Made by a program: the position numbers and the translations under genes
Notes under the pieces: model-generated
What the model was told of the DNA's origin: nothing
Seen by the model: the letters and a program-made list of their open reading frames with translations, nothing else
The model's database searches: none
Part shown: positions 23,881-35,174 of the stretch, piece by piece
Numbering within the stretch: position 1 is the stretch's first letter
Layout of the letters: each line of letters opens with the position of its first letter
Source: Coprinus comatus
Taxonomy: Eukaryota > Basidiomycota > Agaricomycetes > Agaricales > Agaricaceae
NCBI GenBank assembly: GCA_034638255.1
Contig: JAWPGT010000002.1
Location: 1,984,001 to 2,048,000, forward strand
DNA: 64,000 nt
Reading direction: 5' to 3'

Positions 23881-23954
23881 CATTCCGTCGTCTGAAAAAG
23901 AATAAAAATACATTTCTTCTGTTCCGTAGAAGAATATTATTGAGGTTTTGATCC

Positions 23955-25150
23955 CTATAATTCTATAGTCTCTTTATGTTTGAATTTCCGACCTGCTCTA
24001 TCCGCTGAACGGAATCGGAATTGATTTCCGTACAATTCAAATTCAAAATGAGGAACGTCGAGAACGGTAAGAGATTTTCCGGATACGTGTGTAGTAGTGG
24101 TTGGAGGTGGAAGGGGTAAAGGAGTGCCGAGTTTATGAGATGAGGGTAGTGTTGAATATAGAGGGATTGAGAATACGAATATTGAGTTTTGTTTTGGAAG
24201 CACTGAGATGAGGGGAGAGGGGTTAATTTATGTGATGAATATATGACTTGGTTGGAACATTACTAACACTTGATTGCGTTTGTCTTTGTGATAACTTTGA
24301 ATGCATTTTCTGTTTCGTGTATGACTATACCTGAAAGCCCAACGAGACATGGGTTTTTACTCTGACGTACTACAATATCCACATCAAAATCTGAGGGAGA
24401 TAGAATGGTAATAATACATACCTGTCATAATTGACCCATGGAAATCAGCTTTGACAAGTTTTGGATGCATAGTAGAAGAGGCCGGGATTGCTTTTGAATG
24501 GTGTAAAGAGTTGGAACTGGAATTGTTTGTGTTTGAAGATGGAGGTGGTTGAAGTAATCCGAGTAGTTCAGACATATAACTCATCCATAGATGATGTAGA
24601 GGTATAAACGATTGATACCTGAGTGTAAAAGAAAATACGTTGATTTAAGTCTAATACCAATATATATATATATATATATATAAACGTACTTTGCATTTGC
24701 TTTATCAATCTTCCAAACACCTTTCTCTTTAACTTCACGTTTCCCAATAATACCTAATTTTCTCTTCCTTTTAGATTCCTTGATTCTTTCTTTTTTGGAT
24801 TCTTCTTCCTTCTTTTTACGTTGATCTTTGAGAGGATTTTCGAGTAGAAGTTGTCTGTTTTGAATTCTATTGGAATAGAGAGAACCGGGATCGGAAGTTG
24901 ATGATAGATTGGAAGTTACGTATTGTGGTATGAATGGTGTAGTGCTTTTAAATGTTACACGACCTCCCTGTGGGGTTTTTGGAGATTTAAAGTAAGTTTA
25001 CTAGTGAAATAGCCCGAACGGTAATTTAAAAGTTGCCAAGGATTTTTAATTCGGGTTGATAATCGAGAAAGTACGAACTGTGATAGTGGTGAAGTCTTTA
25101 TAAGGATCTACTCGTTTAACATTGGATTGAGGCTGAGGTTTGCTGGTCAT
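23955..25150 (-). CDS. POP4: RNase P/MRP protein subunit POP4 (Rpp29)
   Basis: A protein of nuclear RNase P and RNase MRP, acting in 5' trimming of tRNA precursors and in rRNA processing. The ATG at 25150 opens TSKPQPQSNVKRVDPYK. A basic helical region follows (KDQRKKKEEESKKERIKES) and KGVWKIDKANAK leads into the Pop4/Rpp29 core. The core gives LVKADFHGSIMTG, then VVRQSKNPCLVGLSGIV, ENAFKVIT, LPKQNSIFVFSIP and the C-terminal FELYGNQFRFRSADRAGRKFKHKETIEL, a very typical Rpp29 end. The core fold is an Sm-like barrel. Oddities are a Pro/Thr-rich insert before the last strand and a Ser/Asn-rich insert near 24480-24540. Several introns; one contains a (TA)n run at 24661-24682. Confidence 0.9.
24661..24682. 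repeat. (TA)n microsatellite
   Basis: Eleven TA units inside an intron of the POP4 gene. Confidence 0.9.
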
Positions 25151-26804
25151 TGTCACTTGTTTAGAGTTTGGATGGCGGATATAAATAGTGGAAGTGGTGT
25201 GTTAAACGTTAAGCACCGTTGAGCAGTCGAATTGAGTATTTGGCTGGAGTGTAAAGGCCAAACAATGACGTCATTTGTCGTTCAAGGACCCGGAATTGTT
25301 GAACGTTAATTATAAACCTTCCATCTTTCGGAAAGACTACCTACTCAATTTCATGTGTACTGAGCTTGCTAATAATGATGAGAAAATTATGCTTGAGGAA
25401 AACCCTTTTCTCTTGATGACGTCACTAATAACATAATGAACCCTACTCCATTTAACTTACCACAACTAATTTTGCCATTGGTGAGTCTTAATCTAAAATA
25501 CGACACTTATTCAAAGTTGAAAAGAGAGTTCAACTGACGCGGACTATAATATTCGTTTAATATTGTTTAATATTTAAACATTTCAGAAGCAGTTGGGAAT
25601 CATAACCATACCCGGATATGTTAGTCTTGTATTTCAATCAATCAATAGCCTCAATCCGGGATACACTCTTATCAGCTCGTATCATCATCCTAACATCTTT
25701 CGACCTTGTAACTGTCAAAACGTCTTACTGGTTGTTCACTCTCGGGCCCCGGGATTCGTATGCGGAACATTCATATTCGGACCCTGGTATTCACTTGGAA
25801 GCCAGCCACGCGGTTGACACATACATATCAAGGTTTAAAGCCCTAAGCCAAATTCCCTTAGGCAAGGGACGGGTACGTGTCGCTAGTAATGGTTTAGTAT
25901 GAATCAGGCCTCAGGCCTCAGGTGTGGATGTTCCGGGTGAGTCGTTCACATCCTCGATTCTCCTCTCTTTTGTTTATGGCATTCTCACTGCAGTGTTGCA
26001 CAAATTAAATTATTTGGAGTGCACTTAGAAACCGGATCCTGGTTGGTTGACATTAATGTAATGATTAATTTTACAACTCCTCAAAATGAGTTGTTTTAAT
26101 CCACTTCCGGATTAACAATCCTTTTTTTTTTTTGGTACGAGGACGAAGATGTTCATGCACGTTCTTATGAACGTTTGAACGTTGAGCGTTTTTTTTTAAA
26201 GTTACTCCATTCTCTCTTATCATCTCCAAATTCTATAAATAAGTCCAACTTACCCCGAGATCATCGATTTTTAGTATCACACTTCTTAAATTGCAGATCC
26301 ACGTTGATTTCAATTTATTTATATATAATATATATATATTTGCGTGAAATGTGAGAGGGGTTTTAGTGCAGGTGTTGAAACTAAAAAGGGTTTGGGGGTT
26401 GTGGTTGGAGTTGAGGTCTTTTGAGTTCCATGTATAGGCTTTCAAGGTTAAACGTATGGTAGTAGTTTGTTGTTAGCTTTACATTTTTAAGTGTTTATTG
26501 TAAATCTGTTTGTGCCAAGTTTTTGAAAGAGATTATGTATTTTTTCCATGAGAATAGATGAGAAATGTAAGAGTTCGAAATGAGATCAAATCAAATCGGG
26601 ATATCCTAAGACAGAGGTATACTTCATTAATTCATAGACATCAACGTAACTGTCACAGCTTGTCCAAAAAGAAAGAAAGAGAGAAGAAAAAAGAAATACG
26701 GAGTCAAAAAGATAAACAGAAATCCAAAAATCCAAGTCCAAATTCAGAAACACCCCCTCCCTTCACCCCCCTCCTTCTCACCACCGTTCCCCCCTCTACC
26801 TCCC
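25151..26804. other. Long intergenic region, no supported gene
   Basis: About 1.65 kb between the 5' end of POP4 and the 3' end of the coiled-coil gene. The open frame at 25618-25902 has no family resemblance. Patches of note are homopolymer T runs near 26121 and 26190 and several GAACGTT words near 26157-26187. Promoter sequence of POP4 is expected at the left end. Confidence 0.45.
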
Positions 26805-27739
26805 CTATTCAATACCCATATTCTCCATCCTTAAAGCCAAACTGAAATTCTCTTGAGCACTATCGATTAATTGCTGTGCCATTGATAAATTTGCGATTCT
26901 TGCTTTTATGACGGGAAGACATGCTTTGAATACGGTTTGAATTTGAGTTTTTGCAGAGTTTGTTTCTTCTTCTTTTTCCTTGGTGTCAATGGTTGCGTTA
27001 GTTTCTACGAATCCTTGTGATTCTGGATCTTCTTCTTCTTCTTTGACATTGTTGGATTGTGTTTGTATGGGTCCGGGGGTTTCTGAAGTTGAAGTAGGAA
27101 TGAATGATTCTGGTTTTGTATCTGATTCTGATCCTGGGTCTTCGCGATTAAGAGTTTGAGAAGAAACAGCGGAAGTAAGACGAAGAATGGATGATTCCAA
27201 TTTAATAGCTTGTTCCTGTAACTCATCAAGACCATCCATCATATTATTAAAAGCTTCCAAAGGTTCTTCAGAATCGAGGGAAGGTGTTGACATTGCCAAT
27301 TCAAGTGCTTTGCTTTCGAGAATGGTACATTGTTCACCGTGGGTTATGAACGATTGCATTATTATGGGTGCTTCTTTGATGAACTTTTTTTTATTTTTTA
27401 TTTTTCAAAACAGAAAGGGAGAGAGATAGGGGTAATAAAAGGGACATACCGTGTCTGATTCGAGTTCGGTTAGGAACTCGTAGAGTTTTTCGTTTTCGTG
27501 TCGTTCCTTGGTTTCTGATAGTTCATTTTCTTCAGTTTCGAGTTGTTTTTCGACTTCATCCAATTGTTTCTGTTAATTCCAATTATTAATATATATATAT
27601 GTGTGTATGTTTTTGATGTACCGATGCGGTTTTTTCTGCACTTGCGAAACAAGCGTCTAGAGTAGATGACATATAAAGCCATGGATAAGCTTGTGCAGCG
27701 ATGTGTAGAGGATCTGAGGGGGTTTGCTGTTGCTGTTGC

Positions 27740-27773
<34 letters not shown>

Positions 27774-27911
27774 GGGCTGACGGCTGTTGGGTGTCGGACG
27801 TGGGTACAGATGTACTGGCTGCGAGGTATTTTGCATCAACAGACCTTCCTGTTAAGAGATTGAGCAGGTGGTAGAGGAAATACTATATGGTGCTATACCG
27901 CGAGGCGACAT
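26805..27911 (-). CDS. Coiled-coil protein with polyglutamine tract, function unknown
   Basis: The tiny first exon MSPRG (ATG at 27911) splices over about 56 bp to RSVDAKYLAASTSVP. A run of about 17 glutamines follows, then SDPLHIAAQAYPWLYMSST, where the polypeptide becomes ordered. Exon 3 (KQLDEVEKQLETEENELSETKERHENEKLYEFLTELESDT) is a clear heptad coiled coil. The last exon continues EAPIIMQSFITHGEQ with more helices, an acidic Ser/Glu/Thr-rich linker, and a final helical segment VFKACLPVIKARIANLSMAQQLIDSA. I do not recognise the family. A structural or complex-forming role is inferred from the coiled coil only. It is divergent from the acyltransferase gene, with only about 66 bp between the starts. 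Confidence 0.7.
27725..27774. repeat. CAA/CAG repeat encoding polyglutamine
   Basis: A TTG/CTG run on the + strand encodes about 17 consecutive Gln on the - strand within the coiled-coil protein. Likely length-variable. Confidence 0.85.
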
Positions 27912-27977
27912 GGGTGGTTGTGGCTGAGGGATGGATATTTCCCACAGTACTTTGCCTTTCCTTTTTCAAAAACTACG

Positions 27978-29127
27978 ATGACCTTTCTCTCGTGTTTCGT
28001 GAAGCCTCTTGCATACCTCTCTCTTCCCGTAATAATCCTACGCACAATCTCAGCATCCTCTCCTCAAGTGGCTTATTTTACACGTGTATTCGTCTACCTA
28101 GGAACTCTCGCAAGCGTAGCAACTGCTAGCATTGCCACTGCTGCATGTTTGGCAGTATGCAATCAGCATTACAATGTCAATTATTACGTTGCAAGGACTT
28201 TTTATGCGTTGTCTTCAAGGCTTTTGGATGTAAAGGTCGAGTTGGAGGGAGAGGAATATTTGCAAACTAGGCCTGCGGTTATCATGAGCAACCATCAGAG
28301 TATTTTGGATATTCTGGTTGTCGGAAGGTGACATATTCAATCTCATAAACATTTCTTCATGTTCTAAATTTATTTGTTTTAAAGGACTATGCCACGATGG
28401 ACATCGATGATGGCTAAAAAGGCACTTCAATTCAGTCCAGTCGGACCATTCATGATTCTGTCAGGAGCCATCTTCATCGATCGAGGAAATAATGCTCGTG
28501 CTATTCGTTCATTAAAAGCAGCTACGGATTTAATGAAAAAATTAAAAGTTTCGATATTCATGTTTCCGGAGGGTACAAGAAGACTTTCACCGGAAGCGGA
28601 TTTGTTGTCTTTTAAGAAAGGTGGCTTCCATATGGCAGTACAGGCGGGATTACCGATTTTACCTATCGTAACGGAAAACTATTGGCATGTTTATAGGAAG
28701 GGGTATTTTGGATCCGGTACGATCAAGGTTCGAGGTATGTGTTTCCGGATGGTTGACCCGGTTGTTTGAAAAATTATGGAATGGACAACGTTTTGATTGA
28801 TGTTCCTTCCCTTGTTTTTTTTTTTTAGTGCTCCCTCCGGTTTCGACTGAGGGATTGACAACGGAGGATGTGCAGGAATTGATGGATCGTGTACGGGGTC
28901 AGATGCTTGACACTTTGTTAGAGATTTCTACCCATGTTAAGAAGATCGAGGAGAAGGTGGAGGAGAAGGAAGAACCGAAAGAGTTCTCTGGAGCCAGCAT
29001 TGCTATTAACCCTTCGACGCCCTCGAGCGGTGTGTCATTGGCGTCTTCTGTGACTTCTGGAGGGAGTGAGGGTGGTGTGGAGACGGAAGAAGACGAGGGA
29101 ATGGTGCTGGTTGGACGACCTGAATAG
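27978..29127 (+). CDS. 1-acyl-sn-glycerol-3-phosphate acyltransferase (PlsC/LPAAT)
   Basis: Adds the second acyl chain to lysophosphatidic acid, making phosphatidic acid in the ER. The N-terminus is hydrophobic (two membrane segments, PLAYLSLPVIILRTISA and VFVYLGTLASVATASIATAA). Catalytic block I is SNHQSILDIL (the NHxxxxD motif). It is followed by IFIDRGNN and FMFPEGTRRLSPEADLL (block III) and GLPILPIV (block IV). Introns 28328-28384 and about 28736-28829 join cleanly. The C-terminal tail is a short coiled coil then Ser/Glu-rich. The in-frame ATG at 27978 starts right before the first membrane segment. An upstream ATG at 27918 would add 20 residues but lies 7 bp from the divergent neighbour's start. 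Confidence 0.88.
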
Positions 29128-29357
29128 AATAATAATATAGTAGGAGGTTATTGCAATATACGGGAGATATGTGACTTACTATGCACGTTTGAGGAATAAT
29201 CAAATAAAATCAAATAAACGAGTCAGGGCAGGAACGTTCCTCTTGATCCCCGTGCTTCTCTCTCTCTCGCATAATGTTCTCTGCTATAAATTCACGTCTT
29301 TCCTTCCTTCGCCCCTTCCTTTCCATCCCCACCTTTCACCCCACCCCCTACCCCACA

Positions 29358-30870
29358 ATGCCCTCCAAGCGTCAAATACAATCAGCTACCGCTCCCATCG
29401 TCGCGCGCGTCTTGCCAGGTACCTTGCCCGCATTTTTACTCGTCACCTTATAATACTCACCCTCGTTTCCAAGACTGCTGGGGCCATCGTGGAGTACGTG
29501 AGAGTCCGCTCCAAGGCGCGAACCCTCTTGCTCATCTTTCATCCAGGCTTCTTCGCGTTTCCCAGAGAATACCCTCGCAAGCTTCGAAGCCGCCATTAGA
29601 GACGGTGCGGAGGGCATCGAGAGCGGTATTTGAATATGGCATTGTTGCCCATTGAACGGCGGATAACCTCACAACCCAGACGTCCACGTATCAGCAGATG
29701 ATGTAGTCATCATGTTCCATGACCCCGGTTTGTTACCAGCTTCTCGAACTCTGTTTTGGAGTCGTGTAACTTATTTATTTTCAATTCCCTTTTCCAGTTT
29801 TGGGCCGGACCACCGACTCGGCAGGTATGGACACGGTTCTTGCTGGACTAGCGAGGCAATACAATTGACCGGACGGTACTTGTGCAGGAGAAATCAAGGA
29901 ACGCCAGTGGTATGGAGAATCCGGTATGCAACATGTCCGCACCATCAAGGAACCCAGACAAGCCATCCCTACCTTCGAAGAGACGGTCGAGTTGTTGATG
30001 AAGGTATGTGGTGTATTCCATCAAACTATTTGGTTTTGACCCCATCACTCGTTGCCTTAGCCCGAGAACCAACATGTCAAATTTAATGTCGATGTAAAGG
30101 TTCAAAATGATCCCGATAGGCTATTCAAGCTTATGCATAACGTTATCACCACTCAACCCTCTTGGGAAACAAATCTGGCCCCGAGGATTCTTTTGGGTCT
30201 TTGGCATCCGAGGTTTTTGCAGTATGCAAAATCACGCTTACCTTATTGCAGGCGTTCGCATATCGGGAATAGCACGTATGTTGCGAGAAAGTATTTCTGG
30301 AATGATTGCGATGCGTTTTCCCTTAATTTTGCCACGCTTGCTACGGTAGATGGTCAGAGGTTGGTTTGTTGCGTCTTCTAATGGAACAATGTCACTAACC
30401 GTCTGATGTTCTTTACTAGATTTAGGAGAGAGTGTAAGGAGGCTGGGAAAGAAATTATGGTGTGGACTGTTAACGAACCGGCATATATGATGGAGGTATA
30501 TTTTTGTTCACTTGCGCAGTGATGGCTAGGCATTCTGATCTCCGCATTCAATACTCAGGCTGTCCGATGGGATGTCAAGGCCATCATCACTGATGTAACC
30601 CAGACATGGTTAGATCTTCGTGCTGATTTGCAGAGTAAGTTTATGTTCATATCTTGCATTGGTTTTTGAGTTTTCTGATTAATATCCTTATGAATAGGGG
30701 ATTACGAAAAGACTGGATCACAGCACGGAAGACTTTTCCTCTGGACATCACCAAGATTCTATGCTCCTTGGAGATACTTCAGAAGTCGTGCGAATCAGAT
30801 ATCTCTGGAAAGGATTGCAGGGCCTTTTGACGATTTCTTGACTTCGAATAGCCTCGTGGAACTGCGTTAA
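29358..30870 (+). CDS. Glycerophosphodiester phosphodiesterase (GDPD family)
   Basis: Hydrolyses glycerophosphodiesters, releasing glycerol-3-phosphate and an alcohol. The ATG at 29358 (PSKRQIQSATAPIVARVLP) splices to DCWGHRG, then ASSRFPENTLASFEAAIRDG. These contain the catalytic HRG and PENT signatures. EGIESDVHVSADDVVIMFHD supplies the metal-binding E-x-D and the second catalytic His. LGRTTDSAG, GMQHVRTIKEPRQAIPTFEE and VKFNVDVKVQNDPDRLF follow. C-terminal blocks are EIMVWTVNEPAYMMEAV and AIITDVTQTWLDLRADLQ, typical of fungal GDPD proteins. About eight short introns. The stop TAA is at 30868-30870. The substrate headgroup cannot be told from sequence. Confidence 0.88.
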
Positions 30871-31043
30871 TTTTTATTTAGTTTTTCTTTTATTTTTGTT
30901 ATTTCCTAATAGAGCTATCTGGTTTGCTGAGACAAACATAAACATAAACATCATCACACTGACCTCATTCCGTCACCTTACACACTCCCATTATCCACGC
31001 ACAGGGCGGCCTGCCCGACTCGCTCATTCTACACACTTAAACC

Positions 31044-34000
31044 ATGCTCAATAGACCAGACAGACCTTTTCCTTCTCCTGGAAAGAAGAAGCGCACCCAT
31101 AGAAAACGCATCTCTGAAATGAGACTTTCTTCGGACACAACTGCGACATTACCGGAATATAACAACTATGCTTCTTCAACGAGAGTTATACCGGCAAATG
31201 TGACTATGAATATGAATGTTGTCAGTGAGAATGTGGGTTTGGGATTGGATGTACCTTTGGATAAGCCACCGGATTATGAGTATGAAGAGGAAGATGGGGA
31301 TGGGGATAGTGGTGCTGAAGAAGCGGATGTGGACGAGGATACTGATAATGGTTCTGCATTTGAGGATCGGAGAAGGTTGGAGTTGTATGGGTTCCAACAA
31401 CAACCTCAGAATTTTACGTATTCTACTTCGCTTGGCTCTGGTTCTGGTTCTGGTTCTTCAAACAATATGCTTTCTCAGAGACGAAAATCACGGTTTGTCG
31501 TACCACAGCAGCAACAGTTTGGACAGTTACAGTCGTACCAGGATCCGAATCCGAATTACAATAACAGGAGGCAACAACGTTCTTTTACCCCTCTTCCTCT
31601 AACTCTTAATTCCAACTCCAACTTCAGCCACAACACCAACACATACACCTCACCTCCATCTCATACTCACACTTACTCATATACCAATATCAATACCATT
31701 GGTATTGGTGATACAAGTCCAAGTCCTGGAGGAGATTCGGTTGATCCATATTTGGATGCGTTATTGGAAAGAAGTGTACATGCTTTGGAAATTTCAAATA
31801 CTCTTTTACAACAAAATTCTATTACGACGGCTACCATGACGAAGGATACGAATTTGAATTATCGTGAATCCATTTCTCCTTCTCCTTCCACTGAGAGATA
31901 TTTTTATTCTTCCTCTCCTTCTCTTTTTATGAATGATAGGAATAGAATGGGTTATGAGAGGTTAAGGAATGGTGGTGGTAGTATTGCTGGTGGTAGTAGA
32001 AGTGGTGGCGGTGGGAGTAAGAATAAGAGTAAGAGTGGTGGAAGTGGGAATGGGAGGTTTGGGAGGGATAGGTATAGGGAGAAGGAGAGGGAGGTTTGGT
32101 TAGATGATTTAGAGGAGATTACGAGGAAGGTTGATAGACTTTTTGGGAGTGAGAATGGTGAGGATGATGAAAGTGATGTAGTTGATGAAAGGAATGAAAG
32201 AATAAGAGGGAAAGAGAAAGGAAAAGAAGAATGGAACCGACACTTACATTCATCTTTTACTACTGATGAAGTGAACCTCAGTTACAGTCTCCCTGCTTCA
32301 GTTTCGCCTCTACATAATCGCAACGACTACTACCAACAACAAAGCCACCCAAACGGAGCAGGAATAGAAAGAACGAAGAGAGCGAAGAGAAGGCCTTCAC
32401 TTGATTCGAACTCGACAGTTGGGGCTAGTTCTCGTTTACGACTTTCTTATCGTACCCGTGATGAACTGGTCGCACCTCCACCTCGTGCTCTTACTCAATA
32501 TATTGATGTTGAATCGGGAACAAGAACAGGAAAAGAAGAAGTAGGAATAGGTTTAGGTGATGATGGGAATACCGAGTTTGAACAATTTATAACACTTCCT
32601 TCAACACTTGGAATACGTTCGGTTATATCAACTCCGATACTGAACCCTACTCCTTGTTCTAATTCTGGCCCTGGCTCTGGCCTGAAAGCCGAATGGAATA
32701 CATCCACGTCTACAGTGACAAGTTTACAACATACACAAGAATCACCTGGTCCTTTTCATTCAACACCTGCGTTACCCGTTATTACAGATATTGGTATACC
32801 ACCTTCAACATCAAATACTCCTGCTTACAATAAGCTTGCGGCATTTGTTTTGAGAAGACCTTTACCGACGGGTTCAAGTTCAACTATGACTACACCGATG
32901 AAGTTGAATGAAAGGCAAGGAGGGAGAGGATCGGTTTCAGTTGGGAGTACACCTGTTTCTTCGTTTATTGCGAGTACGGGTTTGAGTTCGTTTATGGTTA
33001 AGCGGCGTAACTCTATTACTAGTACGGGAGCAGGAGGTGGAGGTGGAGGTGGTGAAGGGAAGAGTAAATATTCGGGTTTAGGATCACCTTCGACAAAGAA
33101 GAAAAAGACAATGGAATTGTTTGGTATTGGAATTGGCATTGGTATCGGTATCGGTAGTAGAGGTGGTGACAACCAGAGTCAGAACCTGAACTCGAAGAAT
33201 TCGGATGAAAGACCTATTTCGGAATTGGGTTCTGATTCTTATCTTTCTCAGAGTCAAAGTCGGAGTCGGAGCCATAGGGAGAGTGGGAATCAGAATCAGA
33301 ATCAAAATCAGAGTCATATTCAAAAGCAGAAGAGGATTATGACTCCGCCTGTTGAAGGATCTTTTCCTTCTCAATCTTCATCTTTAACTTCACCATCATC
33401 ATCATCATCATCATCATCGTCATCGTCAGAAGGAGGCATAGGAGGAGGAAAGTGTGTAGCGAAACAAACTGTTGTTTCTTTGCGCAAAATTTTGGATGAT
33501 CATTCTCTTTCCCATTCAACTTCAATTTCTACCATCAATTCATCATCATCAACTTCAGCCTCAAACTCAAACTCAACCACTACCACAGGAGGAGGAGAAG
33601 AAGAATCAACAATGGTAACTATAATAAAAGATCAAGATGGAAACATTCAAGTTGTACGAATAAAAAATAGAGAAGAACGAATAAGAACAACACCTTCGTT
33701 TATGCCACGTACACCAATGCCAAAACCTGTTTCTAGTACTTCAACTGCTACTGCTTCAATTTCAAGAATGTTGACAAAGAAAGTGCATCATTCGTCTACT
33801 AGACCACCAAATCCACCTAGACAATCTGCTTTGAAGGGTTCAAGACCTGTTACTCCTACTACTACTTCTCCTTTTAGTAGTACTAGTGCGAGTGGTGGGA
33901 ATGTAGGTGATATGGGTGTAGGTGTAGGAGGGGGTGGAAGTGCAAATAGTTCGGGAGTTTCTACGCCTACCAAGAGAATTAGTTTTGCGGAGTTACCAGA

Positions 34001-34388
34001 AGCTCACGTTAGTTCACATCCTGAAAAATTCAAGAGGGATAGAAGTAGGAATAAAAATGGGAAAGGCAAGGGGAAAGAGAAAGAGAAAGAAGTTGGGTCC
34101 GGATCGAGATTTTTAGTAGGAACCTTGGGAATTGATAATGATGATAACGAAAGTGGTAATGAAAGTGCTGGAAGTAGTGGTGGTGGTGGATGGTTATCGA
34201 ATTGGTTTGCACCTGCACCAAATACTACAACGAATGTAGGTGTTGGATTGGGAGTTGGTGGTAGTACTTTGGCATTGGCGAGACATGAAGAAAGGTTAGA
34301 AGATAGAATGAGTAGAGGTTGGGGAGTTGGGAGAATGAGTATGAGTGCTGGATATGGATATGGGTATTTGGATGAGTGGGCTGTCTGA
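31044..34388 (+). CDS. Large disordered Ser/Gly/Asn-rich protein, function unknown
   Basis: A single exon of 1114 codons from ATG 31044 to TGA. Low complexity throughout: acidic N-terminus, many short homopolymers (poly-Ser encoded by TCA/TCG at about 33397-33425, GIGIGIGIG, GGGGGG) and basic Lys-rich patches (KGKGKEKEKE). The only ordered-looking pieces are short: LDALLERSVHALEISNTLLQQN (about residues 237-258), WLDDLEEITRKVDRLF (about residues 350-365), and TPTKRISFAELPEAHVS around residue 977. The last has the form of a PP1-docking RVxF motif (KRISF). Near the end is GGGWLSNWFAPAP. No catalytic domain is seen. The length, intact frame and codon regularity argue for a real gene. Confidence 0.7.
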   Translation: MLNRPDRPFPSPGKKKRTHRKRISEMRLSSDTTATLPEYNNYASSTRVIPANVTMNMNVVSENVGLGLDVPLDKPPDYEYEEEDGDGDSGAEEADVDEDTDNGSAFEDRRRLELYGFQQQPQNFTYSTSLGSGSGSGSSNNMLSQRRKSRFVVPQQQQFGQLQSYQDPNPNYNNRRQQRSFTPLPLTLNSNSNFSHNTNTYTSPPSHTHTYSYTNINTIGIGDTSPSPGGDSVDPYLDALLERSVHALEISNTLLQQNSITTATMTKDTNLNYRESISPSPSTERYFYSSSPSLFMNDRNRMGYERLRNGGGSIAGGSRSGGGGSKNKSKSGGSGNGRFGRDRYREKEREVWLDDLEEITRKVDRLFGSENGEDDESDVVDERNERIRGKEKGKEEWNRHLHSSFTTDEVNLSYSLPASVSPLHNRNDYYQQQSHPNGAGIERTKRAKRRPSLDSNSTVGASSRLRLSYRTRDELVAPPPRALTQYIDVESGTRTGKEEVGIGLGDDGNTEFEQFITLPSTLGIRSVISTPILNPTPCSNSGPGSGLKAEWNTSTSTVTSLQHTQESPGPFHSTPALPVITDIGIPPSTSNTPAYNKLAAFVLRRPLPTGSSSTMTTPMKLNERQGGRGSVSVGSTPVSSFIASTGLSSFMVKRRNSITSTGAGGGGGGGEGKSKYSGLGSPSTKKKKTMELFGIGIGIGIGIGSRGGDNQSQNLNSKNSDERPISELGSDSYLSQSQSRSRSHRESGNQNQNQNQSHIQKQKRIMTPPVEGSFPSQSSSLTSPSSSSSSSSSSSEGGIGGGKCVAKQTVVSLRKILDDHSLSHSTSISTINSSSSTSASNSNSTTTTGGGEEESTMVTIIKDQDGNIQVVRIKNREERIRTTPSFMPRTPMPKPVSSTSTATASISRMLTKKVHHSSTRPPNPPRQSALKGSRPVTPTTTSPFSSTSASGGNVGDMGVGVGGGGSANSSGVSTPTKRISFAELPEAHVSSHPEKFKRDRSRNKNGKGKGKEKEKEVGSGSRFLVGTLGIDNDDNESGNESAGSSGGGGWLSNWFAPAPNTTTNVGVGLGVGGSTLALARHEERLEDRMSRGWGVGRMSMSAGYGYGYLDEWAV

Positions 34389-35174
34389 TTTTAATTTTTG
34401 ATTTTTGGTCCCAGTTTTGGTTTTTTTTGTTGGCCATTTGTGGTTATGACTTACGAATCACGATGCGACATGATATTCCCTGTCTTTTTCTTCTTTCTTT
34501 CTTTGCTCTGGGCTTGAAGCTTGATATCTTTACCATTTTTTTGAATAGCTTTTTTTCACACATATTCTCTCGTGTCCGTTGTATTACTTGCTTTCATTAT
34601 TCCCTTCTGTTTTTGTATTTCTCTCAAATGCTTTTTGTTTAAGCTTTTATTACTAGAAAAAACCCCTTCCTAAAGTAGTCTTTTTCTCATTCATTTTTTT
34701 AAAATTAAATTCTCCGAACACTCGACTCGTTTTCGTTATTATCCTTTTTTCCGTGTTTGTTGTATTTGATGTAGAATGTCTATTATACCCACTCTAATGT
34801 GATGAAATTAACGAATTAATTGATGTGAAAAATGAAATGAAATTTGGCATATGTATGTAAGGACATAGGGCATAAGGAGATAAGGGAGAAACCATAGTAG
34901 AAAGAAAAGAAAAGAAAGGCACAAGGGATATGGGAAAGGGGGAGGAGGTATGAATGATAGAGGTCCGTGTGTTTGTGTTTATGGATTGAGATGCACAACA
35001 GATAACAAACGTTGATATAGAGCAGAAAAGAATAAGGGGGAGGGGGATATAAAACAAGGGGGATATTTAAACGAAGAGGATAGTTTATGGATATGATATG
35101 AAAGATTGACAAAATAAATCGCAGCAATGTCCCAGAACAGAGGAAAACAAAAAACAGGAAAGGAAGAGTGAGAG
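34389..35174. other. Convergent intergenic region
   Basis: Pyrimidine-rich on the left and purine-rich on the right, consistent with two converging 3' ends. No supported gene. Confidence 0.5.

Noticed and set aside
25618..25902. Open frame of 94 codons in the POP4 upstream region
   Set aside because: No family, no splice partners, and low-information composition. Treated as chance.
31216..31602. Overlapping frames inside the 1114-residue protein gene (both strands)
   Set aside because: They are by-products of low-complexity repetitive codons in the long frame. Only the long frame has a sensible ATG and stop.
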